Positions 42,760-52,237 are shown, numbered from the stretch's first letter. The stretch: 64,000 bases of DNA from Endozoicomonas sp. GU-1 (GCF_027366395.1 NZ_CP114771.1:2294001-2358000); one strand, 5' to 3'. The notes: generated by a model not told the origin, from the sequence alone. Program-made: numbers and translations.

Positions 42760-43353
42760 ATGATTATGAATACGGGTCAGATTACAAGTTTTCAACAGCC
42801 CGCCTACCCCAACTTGCCTGAGCATAAAAAATTTAGCGGCTGCGTTAACCAAGGCTATACAAAATATGCTTATGAACCGATAGATCCAGAGGATCCGACA
42901 AAAGGCATCAGGGTTAAAGTTAATGTATACAGCAAGTTCGTAAAACCGGGCTATTTAAACGGCCACACTCATATAAAAAAACCTGCATCACAGCTGCTAT
43001 TATGGCTTCATGGCTATAAAACACTTCCCTCCAGAGCCTGTTGTGCAAGGACAGAAGCAGATATTCAAATAAAAATGCCAAAATACGTTATGGAAAGCTG
43101 TCTTCAAGCTTCCCGGCGGATTTACACAAATATTCTAAACCCAGACTCAAAATTACCGCATTCTAATACCTTCCTCTCCTATGATGACCTTATAGACCAA
43201 TGCTTTTTCCTCTATGATAAGATTTTTCTTGAAAAGTATTTGCCCGAACTGGTCAAATCACCAGAATTCGTTGTAGCAACCAATCAGAATAAAGAGAAAG
43301 TAGCCTACTGGGACACATCGGTTAGTCACGTCCCAACGGAAAAACCTGTTTGA
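42760..43353 (+). CDS. Protein of unknown function
   Basis: 197 residues from the ATG at 42760, preceded by TTGGAAATA; an upstream TTG extension is unlikely. No signal peptide or membrane segment. Contains five cysteines, including an adjacent pair, SRACCART, and is rich in Lys, Tyr and Pro. Relatively AT-rich. No family recognised. Confidence 0.5.
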   Translation: MIMNTGQITSFQQPAYPNLPEHKKFSGCVNQGYTKYAYEPIDPEDPTKGIRVKVNVYSKFVKPGYLNGHTHIKKPASQLLLWLHGYKTLPSRACCARTEADIQIKMPKYVMESCLQASRRIYTNILNPDSKLPHSNTFLSYDDLIDQCFFLYDKIFLEKYLPELVKSPEFVVATNQNKEKVAYWDTSVSHVPTEKPV

Positions 43354-43482
43354 ATCGATAACCCGGCATCAATGATGCCATCATCCTACTCCTTTGGGCG
43401 CGCCATCTATACGAAGAGACAATAAAGCTCGCAATAGGTTATATTACTCCGCTAATGATGCTGATTCTCACCCAAGGTAGTC

Positions 43483-44004
43483 ATGAGCAAGAAAGTAGCA
43501 GTTATAGAAGGTGAAGAACTTGCGGCCATCGCTGAACGCTGCGAGAAGCTGGTGAACAGCCATCAAACGTTAACGCTTTCCACGCTTTCTCCACAAGGTA
43601 GACCGGAAATCAGCTATACTCCTTACCTGCGGGGGGAAGACGGTACTTTTTATATATTCGTCAGCGAACTGGCTCACCACACTCCCAATCTGCTGGCTAA
43701 CCCTGTGTGCTCAATCCTGTTTGCCGCCCCTGAGTCAGAAACCAAAAACCTGTTTGCCCGTGAGCGCGCCTTTTTCCACTGTCAGGCCGATGAGCTGGCA
43801 AGAGGCACCGAACGCTGTGACCACTGGCTGGATCTGATTCAGGAAAAATTTGGCAATACGGTGGAAGTCTTGCGCAATCTCCCGGACTTTCACCTCTTTG
43901 CCCTGACGCCTGAAAACGGCCAGTATACCGTTGGTTTTGGCAAAGCTTTCAAAATCAATGCGGATGGCTCGTTCAGCCATATTGTTATCGATAAGAAAAA
44001 GTAA
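43483..44004 (+). CDS. Haem-utilisation (HugZ/HutZ)-like FMN-binding split-barrel protein
   Basis: 173 residues of the pyridoxamine-phosphate-oxidase-like fold. Family marks: TLTLSTLSPQGRPEISYTPY, FVSELAHHTPNLLANP, LFARERAFF and LFALTPENGQYTVGFGKAF, matching my recollection of Vibrio HutZ and Helicobacter HugZ, which bind and degrade haem. The ATG follows CAAGGTAGTC. It lies 14 bases before ribD, so expression with riboflavin genes is likely, which would make sense for a flavin user. The haem role is family inference. Confidence 0.7.
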   Translation: MSKKVAVIEGEELAAIAERCEKLVNSHQTLTLSTLSPQGRPEISYTPYLRGEDGTFYIFVSELAHHTPNLLANPVCSILFAAPESETKNLFARERAFFHCQADELARGTERCDHWLDLIQEKFGNTVEVLRNLPDFHLFALTPENGQYTVGFGKAFKINADGSFSHIVIDKKK

Positions 44005-44018
44005 TAACCGAGGTTCCA

Positions 44019-45154
44019 ATGACCCAAGAAGCGATAGACAGTGGCTTTATGGCTAAGGCTATCGAGCTGGCTCGCTCAGGTTGGTATACAACCATGCCCA
44101 ACCCGAGAGTTGGCTGTTTAATTGTAGACGTCAACGGTCATATTGTTGGCGAAGGCTGGCACGAAAAGGCAGGAGAGCCTCACGCCGAAGTGCATGCACT
44201 ACGCATGGCTGGCACAAAGGCCAAAGGTGCCACAGCCTATGTAACCCTGGAGCCTTGCAGCCATTTTGGCAGAACACCGCCCTGTGCAGAAGCCCTCAAG
44301 GCTGCCGGTGTCGCACGGGTGGTTGCGGCAATAAAGGATGACAACCCGGCCGTATCCGGTAAAGGCATGGCCCTGCTTCAGCAAGCAGGGATAGAAATCC
44401 AATCCGGCGTTCTTGCCGATGAAGCCCGGGCCCTGAATGAAGGTTTTTTCAAGCGTATGTCGACGGGCATGCCACTGGTCAGAGCAAAACTGGCCATGAG
44501 CCTGGATGGCAGAACCGCCATGGCCAGCGGTGAATCCCAATGGATTACCGGCCCCAAGGCACGCAGTGAAGTGCAAAAACTCAGGGCACAGAGTTGTGCC
44601 ATTATCACCGGGGTAGGTTCGATTCTTCACGACAACTCGTCACTGACGGTTCGCCCCGATGAACTGGGTTTGGCCAATGCCGAAGCAATCTGCAAACGTC
44701 AGCCTCTGCGGGTGGTTCTGGACTCCACACTGCAAACGCCCATTGATGCCAAAGTGATTTCAGGCCCCGGGCATTGCCTGATCGTTACCACCTCACCATG
44801 CTGCCCCGAGAAAAAAGCACAGCTGGAGCAGGCGGGCGCTGAAGTTCTGGTTTTAGATCATGCCGAAGAACAAACGGCTGGCAGAGTTAACCTCCCGGCA
44901 CTATTAGCAGAACTGGGACGCAGGGAGTGTAACGAGGTGCTACTGGAAACCGGCGCTCAACTGGCTGGCAGTATGATGGCTGAAAACCTGATTGATGAGC
45001 TGGTGGTATTCATGGCTCCGATTCTGATGGGCTCAGCAGCAAGGCCCCTATTGAACTTACCACTGCAAAGCATGTCTGAAAAAAAGAGCTGGTTATCAAA
45101 GATATCCGGGCAATAGGTAATGACTGGAAAATCACAGCGCGACCATTGTCTTGA
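44019..45154 (+). CDS. ribD: Riboflavin biosynthesis deaminase/reductase RibD, frameshifted near 3' end
   Basis: Bifunctional enzyme for two successive steps of riboflavin synthesis. The deaminase domain (1-145) shows NPRVGCLIV, zinc ligands HAEVHAL and PCSHFGRTPPC. The reductase domain (146-end) shows KLAMSLDGRTA and SQWITG. The plain frame ends at 45116 with an unrelated tail. Adding one A to the seven-A run at 45079-45085 restores the expected ending (ELVIKDIRAIG to TARPLS) to a TGA at 45154. GAGG before the ATG. ribE, usual next, is absent here. Confidence 0.93.
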
Positions 45155-45324
45155 TAAGTTGCTCCCAACAAAAGATGGGGATTTTCTGCTTAAAAATGCT
45201 CCATTTTATTGGAAGAAACAAGGTGTTGTTATTACTAATATAACGGTTAGCGATTTATGTGAAAGCAAAGGAAGAACTACTTACAACCACTAACGATAAC
45301 TTAATCGAAAATTGAGGTTAGTAA

Positions 45325-46197
45325 ATGCAATCTGTTAATCCATCTGAATCAACTCATCCACATCCACCACAAGCACATTTTGACGAAAACAATGAAACTG
45401 TAGCGCTCATGTCTGGAAGATATATAAAAAAACATCAGATTGGCGAAGGTTGTTTCTCGAAAGTGTTTCTTGCTGAAAAAATAACAGGAAATACAGAAAA
45501 CAAATATGTCGCACTGAAAAAAACCAGCCATTACGGTGAAATTGAAATCAATGCTTTCAAAGCATTAAACCCACATGCAAATATTGTAACCATGTTGGAC
45601 CACTCTCTGGATAGTTCTACCATTGCCATGGAGCTGGCAGACTGCAACGTATATCAACTCATTGGTTTATGGGGGCAAGACAAAACAAAGTTGAATAGCA
45701 AACAGCTGAACTTTTTTATAGCCGAATTATTAAGAGGGTATCTTCACATACTGCAAAAAGGCAGGATTATCAGTGCAGATATTGGCAAGAAAAATGTCCT
45801 GTATGTTGCCCGGGAGAACAGGCTGAAAATTTCTGATTTCGGCCGACCGAATAATTCTAATGATCCCCTCATTTGGAATCGCAGACAACAGAAAAAAATA
45901 GGTGAGCTTTTGCTATCCCTGCTCGACATGATGGGTCACGACTGTGTGGGAGTCCCGCCCGGACACAAACATTGCTCTGATTGCCTTCAGCATGAAATAA
46001 GAATTTGTAGAGAAGGCCCTAACAAAAGCTTGAAAAGATTGAAACAAGAACTTAGTAATGAGCAGGAGAAAATCATCTCAGACCTTTTAAACGCACGTCT
46101 TGATTCAGGCCAGATAGAAAATATCCTGGAAAGCTTAACCACTCAATTAGAAATACTGCCCAAGCCTGAAAAATTTTCCGATCCGTTGCGGGCCTGA
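45325..46197 (+). CDS. Eukaryotic-type protein kinase
   Basis: 290 residues with a protein-kinase fold at about 33-270. Seen: glycine loop Gly40-Glu-Gly-Cys-Phe-Ser-Lys-Val47, ATP-anchoring Lys65 (YVALKK), helix-C Glu72 or Glu74, catalytic Asp152 and Asn157 in ISADIGKKN (the HRD His and Arg replaced by Ser and Ala, and the usual Lys by Gly), and Asp171-Phe-Gly. All key acidic and metal-binding residues are present, so activity is plausible. There is no membrane segment or PASTA domain as in typical bacterial Hanks kinases. GAGG before the ATG. Sits between ribD and ribBA, convergent with the OTU gene, suggesting acquisition. Substrate unknown; a host protein is possible. Confidence 0.8.
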   Translation: MQSVNPSESTHPHPPQAHFDENNETVALMSGRYIKKHQIGEGCFSKVFLAEKITGNTENKYVALKKTSHYGEIEINAFKALNPHANIVTMLDHSLDSSTIAMELADCNVYQLIGLWGQDKTKLNSKQLNFFIAELLRGYLHILQKGRIISADIGKKNVLYVARENRLKISDFGRPNNSNDPLIWNRRQQKKIGELLLSLLDMMGHDCVGVPPGHKHCSDCLQHEIRICREGPNKSLKRLKQELSNEQEKIISDLLNARLDSGQIENILESLTTQLEILPKPEKFSDPLRA

Positions 46198-46283
46198 GAA
46201 TAGCACGCTCCAACGAGTGAGGATCTCGCTAGTAGACAATTGTTAGCGCGCTTTCGATTTTTTCTATCCTGGTGCGTTAAGTA

Positions 46284-47432
46284 CTACTTTTTCTTGCCTG
46301 TCATGTAGTGTCTACCCTCTTTATCGAATACAAATAATTCTGCCTCAGGGTATTGCCCCATGATTTCAGACAATGTTTTTTTTGGATACTCTTCAAGCTC
46401 ACCTTCAGGGCCTGCAACGTTGACTACCTTTTCATCAAGATCGCAAACAATGATCCAGCAATTTTCAGTGTATGCCATCAGACGAAGATCAATCTGTTGG
46501 GCATAATTATAAGACTCCATTAACTTGTCAATTTGTTTTTCAAATAAAGAAGTGAGTGCCGGGTGAAACTTCAGCTTACCATTACCATCCAGGCACCTTT
46601 TTCCCTCATCGTAGGATTTTTGTCTTAATTCCGTGATGCTGGCATCACGTCTAATTTTGGACATACCATCATAAAAACAATTGCCATCGCGAACCGTCTT
46701 AACAAACTTCCGGTGGTATTTCTCGAGTATGGCTGCCGCCTTTCGCTCTTTCCGGATAGCTTTTGCTCGTCGAACGGCGTCCGACTCTTTACTTGAAGCG
46801 AGACCCTGCGTCATAGCGGGATCACTTTCAGTAATCTTTGAAGTGCCTGAGTCCAGGCTACGCTGAGTGGCCTTTGCCACATCTGCCCGTTCTCTGGCAC
46901 TGCGCAGTTGCTCATCCAGTTGCTGCGTTTCTCTACTGAGCGCTAACGCCCGGGCCAAAGCGGGATCATTCTCATCATTTGCGGTAGCCAGGCTGTGACT
47001 TAAAGCTTCTGCCAGCTCAACTGCCTCCCGGTCAGCACGTCTCAACTGATCCGTGACCTCGGTCACCCTGCTGTCCGCTAATGCTTGCTGGAGTTCATCA
47101 TTAAACGTGTCAGCATGGTTATGGCTCACAGGGCTCTCAGAATAACCTTCATCCTGCGCTTCATCAGGAAACCTATATACACGTTCCATGTCATCTACAT
47201 CCCATGGGTCAGGAATGTCACTCAGTTTACTGGCCGTTTCATAACCTGAATCATCGTCTGACTCTGTCGATCCGGTTGTCTGACGATTTGCATTCTGGCC
47301 ACCCTCGATTGCTGGCAATGATTCCTGATATGGTATGTGACTCACAAAGGGCACAACCCCCTTGTTAACCCCTGCAACATACCGCTCCTTTATGCTTTTC
47401 TCTATGGTCGGTGCCTGGAGCGCTTCCTCCAT
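46284..47432 (-). CDS. OTU-like cysteine protease with UIM-like helices (probable deubiquitinase)
   Basis: 382 residues. The C-terminal OTU domain (about 240-378) shows VRDGNCFYDGM with Asp249 and nucleophile Cys252, a central IDLRLMAYTEN segment and GRHYMTG with His375. Before it, residues 110-215 contain at least three ubiquitin-interacting-motif-like helices: DELQQALADS, VELAEALSHS and DPALARALALS; a weaker one is DPAMTQGLASS. The N-terminus is acidic and disordered. The combination implies binding and cleavage of ubiquitin chains, which only a eukaryotic host supplies. AGGA before the ATG. It lies 31 bases into the end of a small upstream gene. Confidence 0.8.
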   Translation of the reverse strand: MEEALQAPTIEKSIKERYVAGVNKGVVPFVSHIPYQESLPAIEGGQNANRQTTGSTESDDDSGYETASKLSDIPDPWDVDDMERVYRFPDEAQDEGYSESPVSHNHADTFNDELQQALADSRVTEVTDQLRRADREAVELAEALSHSLATANDENDPALARALALSRETQQLDEQLRSARERADVAKATQRSLDSGTSKITESDPAMTQGLASSKESDAVRRAKAIRKERKAAAILEKYHRKFVKTVRDGNCFYDGMSKIRRDASITELRQKSYDEGKRCLDGNGKLKFHPALTSLFEKQIDKLMESYNYAQQIDLRLMAYTENCWIIVCDLDEKVVNVAGPEGELEEYPKKTLSEIMGQYPEAELFVFDKEGRHYMTGKKK

Positions 47433-47650
47433 GGTTTTCCTGTAATGGGATGCGAGGAGGAAACATTTGACATGATTGACCAGATAAGAAAAAAACCTTC
47501 CTTGACCTCCAGCTTATAAACCAGCCGTCCATCTGACGTATTCACCTTTTGCATATCCAGGGAGCGCCAGCGGCTGTGGTTGCCTGCACTGTTCCAATTT
47601 TCAAGAACGTCAGCAGAAGACTTTAATACATCCGATGCATTTCCAAACAT
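47402..47650 (-). CDS. Small protein of unknown function upstream of OTU gene
   Basis: 82 residues from the ATG at 47650 (GGGA nine bases before it). Polar, with a hydrophobic patch (EGFFLIWSIMSNVSSS) and a basic end. It overlaps the OTU start by 31 bases in another frame, so the two are probably co-translated. It could also be the displaced N-terminal part of a longer OTU protein. No family recognised. Confidence 0.4.
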   Translation of the reverse strand: MFGNASDVLKSSADVLENWNSAGNHSRWRSLDMQKVNTSDGRLVYKLEVKEGFFLIWSIMSNVSSSHPITGKPWRKRSRHRP

Positions 47651-47870
47651 TATAATTAGTCCCTTTATCATTCCATTGAATAGTGACCAGCCCGATAAAC
47701 AGCAACAATATGCTTAGCCTAAAACATTACAGGCAAATCACAACAAAGCACAGATTCCCCATAAACCGCTTTTAACCCCTGACGAAAAGAGTAAAATAGC
47801 CGCCACACATTTTTTCGCTTATAGCTGATAAGAAATCGTACCGGAAACCACCGGTTATCAGAGGGACATT

Positions 47871-48989
47871 ATGCAGCTGAACTCCATCGAAGAACTTCTA
47901 GAGGACATTCGCCTCGGTAAGCCGGTCATACTGATGGATGATGAAGACCGTGAGAACGAAGGTGATCTGATCATCGCTGCGGAGAAAATCACCCCGGAAA
48001 TTGTTAACTTTATGACCCGTGAGGCCAGGGGGCTGCTGTGCCTGACACTGACCGGCGATCGTTGTGATTTCCTTGGCCTTCCGCCAATGGTGGGGGCTTC
48101 GGACAACCAGTCTGGCTATGGCACACCATTCACCGTATCCATTGAAGCGGCAGAAGGGGTGACCACGGGTATTTCCGCTCAGGACCGGGCCAGAACCATT
48201 TTAACGGCGGTTGACCCACTTTCACGCCCGGCCGACATTGTCCAGCCAGGTCATATTTTCCCACTTCGTGCCAGACCCGGCGGGGTATTGAGCCGCGCTG
48301 GCCACACCGAAGCCGGTTGTGATCTTGCCCGTCTGGCAGGGCTGACACCGGCAGCCGCCATTATCGAGATCATGAATGAAGATGGCTCAATGGCCCGTCG
48401 CCCTGACCTGGAAGCGTTTGCAGAAAAGCACGACCTGAAAATTGGTACTATTGCCGACCTGATCCACTACCGGATTGTCCATGAAAAAACCGTAGAAAAG
48501 GTTGAGCAACGGGTCATTAATACCGACTTTGGCCAGTTTGATCTTTCGGTTTACCAGGACAGCATCAGCGACTGCAAACACCTGGCACTCAGCAAAGGCT
48601 ATATCACGCCGGACTCACCAACCGTGGTTCGTGTTCACGCCATGGAACCGTTCCGTGACCTGCTGGCAGCCCACAGTGACGCTACCCGCACCAGCTGGTC
48701 TCTGCATAAAGCCATGGCCAGGGTCGCCGAAGAAGGCTGCGGGGTTGTGGTACTGCTGGATTCCGGCAGCCACCAGGACCTGGGAATGGCCCTGGAGCGC
48801 TTTGTTGATGCCAATGAGCGTTCGTCTTCCGATGGGATGTCCAGAGCCTACCAGGCCATTGGCACCGGCTCACAGATTTTGCGGGACCTGGGCGTTGGCA
48901 AGATGCGCCTGTTAAGCTCGCCCATCCGCTTTGCGGCTCTTTCCGGGTTTGACCTGGAAGTTGTGGAGTATCTGCCATTTGGTGAGTAA
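47871..48989 (+). CDS. ribBA: 3,4-dihydroxy-2-butanone-4-phosphate synthase with degenerate GTP cyclohydrolase II domain
   Basis: 372 residues. The N-terminal RibB domain (1-205) has DDEDRENEGDLIIAAE, GLLCLTL and RAGHTEAGCDLARLAG and should make the four-carbon unit of riboflavin. The C-terminal RibA-like domain lacks the zinc cysteines: where RibA has HSECLTGD and CDCGPQ, this has HSDATRTS and no Cys. So GTP cyclohydrolase activity is not expected, and a complete RibA is encoded at 52238. AGAGGG before the ATG. No FMN riboswitch was found upstream. Confidence 0.92.
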   Translation: MQLNSIEELLEDIRLGKPVILMDDEDRENEGDLIIAAEKITPEIVNFMTREARGLLCLTLTGDRCDFLGLPPMVGASDNQSGYGTPFTVSIEAAEGVTTGISAQDRARTILTAVDPLSRPADIVQPGHIFPLRARPGGVLSRAGHTEAGCDLARLAGLTPAAAIIEIMNEDGSMARRPDLEAFAEKHDLKIGTIADLIHYRIVHEKTVEKVEQRVINTDFGQFDLSVYQDSISDCKHLALSKGYITPDSPTVVRVHAMEPFRDLLAAHSDATRTSWSLHKAMARVAEEGCGVVVLLDSGSHQDLGMALERFVDANERSSSDGMSRAYQAIGTGSQILRDLGVGKMRLLSSPIRFAALSGFDLEVVEYLPFGE

Positions 48990-49116
48990 CTCATCCGATG
49001 GAAATAGCCCCTCAATAGCGTAAAAAAATCACAATGAACGTTACCCGATCATGTAAACTGATCGGATATCGTTCATCTGTATTTAATACAGAAGTTGCCT
49101 TTGCTATTACTATTTG

Positions 49117-49293
49117 GTTGGTTCACCTTCTGGTGGTACACCGCACTTTGATTGCGTTGCTAACGAATGTGTTTAAAAGCCGTCTCAGGTTAATCTGGAA
49201 GATGAAGTGCTTCCCCTTGATGCTCTGACGGTAACACACCTGGTCCGACAAAATCTGGCAGCAAGGGTGGAAAGGCCTGTGCCTTTCAAATGA
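49117..49293 (+). pseudogene. ribH: ribH (lumazine synthase) remnant
   Basis: In the 330-base gap between ribBA and nusB one frame reads GGTPHFDCVANECV, a stop (TAA at 49174), then KPSQVNLEDEVLPL, DALTVTHLVRQNL and an end at 49293. This resembles lumazine synthase around its active-site histidine (GxTPHFDYVxNE) and the following LTxDTxEQA region. The place is exactly where ribH lies in the usual ribBA-ribH-nusB order. N-terminal half missing, so a decayed copy; a working ribH must be elsewhere. Confidence 0.5.
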
Positions 49294-49323
49294 TATCCCT
49301 TTTATAGAATCTGGAGGCTTGAG

Positions 49324-49824
49324 GTGAGCACCTCGCCAATGAATAACCCACAAGGCAACCCCGTTCAAAAGAAGAGCGCAGACCGGCTCAACCCGTCGGC
49401 TCGCAGAAGAGCACGACAGCTGGCCCTTCAGGCACTGTATCAGTGGCAAATTGCCAAATCACCACTGAACCAGATTGAAGCGCAATTCCGCATGGACAAT
49501 GATTTCAGCAAAGTGGATGCCGGCTATTTCAGTGCCATCATTCATGGTGTGCCCAATCAAACCAACCAGCTTGATGAAGCGATGACCGCCGTACTGGATC
49601 GTCCATTGAGCCAGCTTGACCCGGTGGAGCTGTCAGCCCTGCGCATTGGCTGCTTTGAACTGATCAACCGAAAGGATGTTCCTTACCGGGTAGTGATCAA
49701 TGAAGCCATTGAACTGGTCAAGCGCTTTGGTGCCCAAGACTCCCATCGCTATATTAACGGCATCCTCGACAAGCTGGCACCACGCCTGCGTTCTGAGGAA
49801 GTGCAAGCCTACCGGAAAAAATAG
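49324..49824 (+). CDS. nusB: Transcription antitermination factor NusB
   Basis: RNA-binding partner of NusE (S10) in rRNA antitermination. 166 residues with the family stretches RRRARQLALQALYQWQ, DPVELSALRIGCFEL and VINEAIELVKRFGAQDSHR. The N-terminus is about 20 residues longer than in E. coli. GTG start with GGAGG upstream. Followed by thiL and pgpA, the conserved order. Confidence 0.96.
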   Translation: MSTSPMNNPQGNPVQKKSADRLNPSARRRARQLALQALYQWQIAKSPLNQIEAQFRMDNDFSKVDAGYFSAIIHGVPNQTNQLDEAMTAVLDRPLSQLDPVELSALRIGCFELINRKDVPYRVVINEAIELVKRFGAQDSHRYINGILDKLAPRLRSEEVQAYRKK

Positions 49825-49896
49825 GCTGATTATAAGCTGCTTACGCCATGACGGATGTCAGGCACAGAAGACGACTTGACCATTTAACGGGGATTT

Positions 49897-50886
49897 ATGG
49901 CCACTGGTGTAATGGGTGAATTCGAGCTGATCAAACGCTATTTTGCTCGCCCTGAGATCGCACAGATTCAAGGGCAATATACCAGCAGCATTCTTGGCAT
50001 TGGTGATGACTGTGCGCTCTTTGACATCCCGGCGGATATGCAGCTTGCCCAGTCACTGGACACCCTGGTGGAAGGGGTTCACTTTCCCGGTGAGTGCGAT
50101 CCTTTCGCCCTTGGTTACCGCGCCCTGGCCGTCAGCCTCAGTGATCTTGCTGCCATGGGGGCAGAACCGCACAGTTTTAACCTCGGCCTGACCCTGCCCA
50201 GGGTTTCCGAGCTCTGGCTGAAAGAGTTCTCTGAAGGTCTTGCCCAGCTTGCCCAGCGATTTAAAATCCCGCTGATTGGTGGAGATACCACAAAAGGACC
50301 ACTGACCCTCTCGTTACAGGTCCAGGGGCTGGTCCCAAAAGGAGAGGCCCTGTTACGCAGTGGTGCCCGGCCTGGTGATCTTATCTGTATTACCGGCACC
50401 CTGGGTGATGCCGCCGGGGCGCTGCCTTCTGTGTTGGGCGGCGAGACACCGGAAACCTGCGGTGATGAAAGCCTGAAATACCTGTTACATCGCTATTGGT
50501 ACCCCTCTCCCCGTCTGTTCGCCGGGCAATGGCTGCGCCAGGCAGGTGCTACCTCGGCCCTGGATATTTCCGATGGGCTGCTGGGTGATCTTGGCCATAT
50601 CCTCGAAGCCAGCAACGTGGGCGCAGAAATCGAGCCCGATCTGGTTCCCAGGTCTGCTGCCCTTGGCCGTTGCCATGATCAGGATACCGCCCTCACCCTG
50701 GCCATGACCGGTGGTGACGATTACGAACTCTGTTTCACGATTCCCCGCCACCTGGCTCAGACGCTGCCAGCGAAACTCTCAGATGGCTGCCGCATTACCT
50801 GTATTGGCCAGATTAATGATGAGTCTGGAATAATCAGAGACCCACAGGGCAACCTGCTCAGCAAAAAAGCCTACACTCATTTTTGA
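49897..50886 (+). CDS. thiL: Thiamine-monophosphate kinase
   Basis: Phosphorylates thiamine phosphate to the active diphosphate cofactor. 329 residues. Visible: GEFELIKRYF opening, ILGIGDDCALF, AVSLSDLAAMGAEP, IGGDTTKG and DISDGLLGDLGH, plus TGGDDYELCF. ATG preceded by GGGG; another ATG five codons later is possible. It belongs to the nusB-thiL-pgpA group. Confidence 0.96.
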   Translation: MATGVMGEFELIKRYFARPEIAQIQGQYTSSILGIGDDCALFDIPADMQLAQSLDTLVEGVHFPGECDPFALGYRALAVSLSDLAAMGAEPHSFNLGLTLPRVSELWLKEFSEGLAQLAQRFKIPLIGGDTTKGPLTLSLQVQGLVPKGEALLRSGARPGDLICITGTLGDAAGALPSVLGGETPETCGDESLKYLLHRYWYPSPRLFAGQWLRQAGATSALDISDGLLGDLGHILEASNVGAEIEPDLVPRSAALGRCHDQDTALTLAMTGGDDYELCFTIPRHLAQTLPAKLSDGCRITCIGQINDESGIIRDPQGNLLSKKAYTHF

Positions 50887-50908
50887 TTTCTGAAAGAATA
50901 TAAAGCCC

Positions 50909-51442
50909 ATGACGCTCTCTACCAGACAAGGCATAGCACCAAGAGAAACCTGCTGGAAAAATCCTGTCCACTTTCTCGCCTTTGGCTGCGGCAGTGGGCT
51001 GGCTCCTAAAGCGCCCGGTACCTTCGGCACCATTGCCGCCGCGTTCTTTTACCTGCTCCTGCAGGGATTAAGTCTCTGGACATACCTTGGGGTTATAGTT
51101 GTCGCTTCCGTGGTGGGTTTCTGGCTCTGCGGGCGGACCGCAAAAGATCTGGGGGTGCATGACCACCCAGCGATCGTCTGGGATGAATTCTGCGGCTTCT
51201 GGATAACCATGATTGCTGCCCCGGCAGGATGGCCCTGGATTCTTCTGGGCTTTGTCCTGTTCAGGCTGTTTGATATCTGGAAGCCCTGGCCGATCAGCTG
51301 GCTGGATAAAAAAGTTCACGGCGGTATTGGCATTATGGTTGATGACCTGGTGGCAGGCGTCTTTGCATTTTTATGCCTGCAGGCCATTCACTATGTCTAT
51401 CTGAAGGATAGTTCTCACATAGAGATTGTTAATCTGGCTTAA
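50909..51442 (+). CDS. pgpA: Phosphatidylglycerophosphatase A
   Basis: Inner-membrane phosphatase making phosphatidylglycerol. 177 residues with the family marks FGCGSGLAPKAPGTFGT, VHDHPAIVWDEFCGFWI and FRLFDIWKPWPI, and three or four membrane helices. 22 bases after thiL. The first ATG (MTLSTRQG) has a weak ribosome site. Confidence 0.93.
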   Translation: MTLSTRQGIAPRETCWKNPVHFLAFGCGSGLAPKAPGTFGTIAAAFFYLLLQGLSLWTYLGVIVVASVVGFWLCGRTAKDLGVHDHPAIVWDEFCGFWITMIAAPAGWPWILLGFVLFRLFDIWKPWPISWLDKKVHGGIGIMVDDLVAGVFAFLCLQAIHYVYLKDSSHIEIVNLA

Positions 51443-51490
51443 GCCTCTGATATCATCAAAAGCAATAAGTATAAGAAAAAAGAATACATC

Positions 51491-52123
51491 ATGAGAGCGT
51501 CAACCTTTCTTCTGGCCCTGGCCATAAGCACCCACAGCTATGCCAGCAATATCAACGTTGTTGGTCTTTTTTCCAATAAAGCACTGGTTATCATTGACGG
51601 TCAGCGGCATTTACTGGCTACAGATGGAAAATCGGTGGCAGGCGTAAAACTGCTGAAAGCGACCAGCACCAGTGCCACCCTGGAAGTCAATGGCAAAGCT
51701 GCAACCTACCTGATTAGCCGGGATATGAACGGTGGCATTCAACAGCCTGAGCAAGCCATCATCAAAATATCCCGAAATAACCGGGGACAATACATCACCC
51801 GGGGACGGATTAATGACCGCGCTATTGATGTTCTGGTGGACACTGGTGCTAATGTTCTGGCCATTAACTCACTGGACGCCAAACGTCTGGGCATCGATTA
51901 TCAGGCAGGAAACCCAATTAAAGTAGCAACTGCCAGCGATCTTGTTGATGGTTATCAGGTAAATTTATCAAGCGTGATTCTGGGCAACATTCGGGTAAAT
52001 CACGTAGAAGCAACCGTTATCGAAGGCTCCTACCCTGACATCGTATTATTAGGCATGAGCTTTCTGAAACACGTCAAACTGTCAGAGCATCGTGGAGTCA
52101 TGCAGATTGAGGCAAATTACTAA
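51491..52123 (+). CDS. Exported retropepsin-like aspartic protease
   Basis: 210 residues with a Sec signal peptide (MRASTFLLALAISTHSYA). The catalytic half (about 95-210) has DVLVDTGANVLAINS, the single Asp-Thr-Gly motif of clan AA retropepsin-like enzymes, then VNLSSVILGNIRVNHVEA and LLGMSFLKHV, as in the bacterial TIGR02281 group. It probably works as a dimer in the periplasm. Substrate unknown. 48 bases after pgpA. Confidence 0.8.
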   Translation: MRASTFLLALAISTHSYASNINVVGLFSNKALVIIDGQRHLLATDGKSVAGVKLLKATSTSATLEVNGKAATYLISRDMNGGIQQPEQAIIKISRNNRGQYITRGRINDRAIDVLVDTGANVLAINSLDAKRLGIDYQAGNPIKVATASDLVDGYQVNLSSVILGNIRVNHVEATVIEGSYPDIVLLGMSFLKHVKLSEHRGVMQIEANY

Positions 52124-52237
52124 CCCATTGTTCCGGGTCAGCCGGTAGTTCTCTCTATTTTTCTGCCTTATTACCATACTCGCCTGACGCCTCACAGACT
52201 GATACAATCCGGTCACGAACTACATAAGGAGCAGTGA

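Noticed and set aside
47672-47870. Possible FMN riboswitch before ribBA
   Set aside because: The conserved AGGCGGGG-type and other FMN-box elements were not found here or before ribD.
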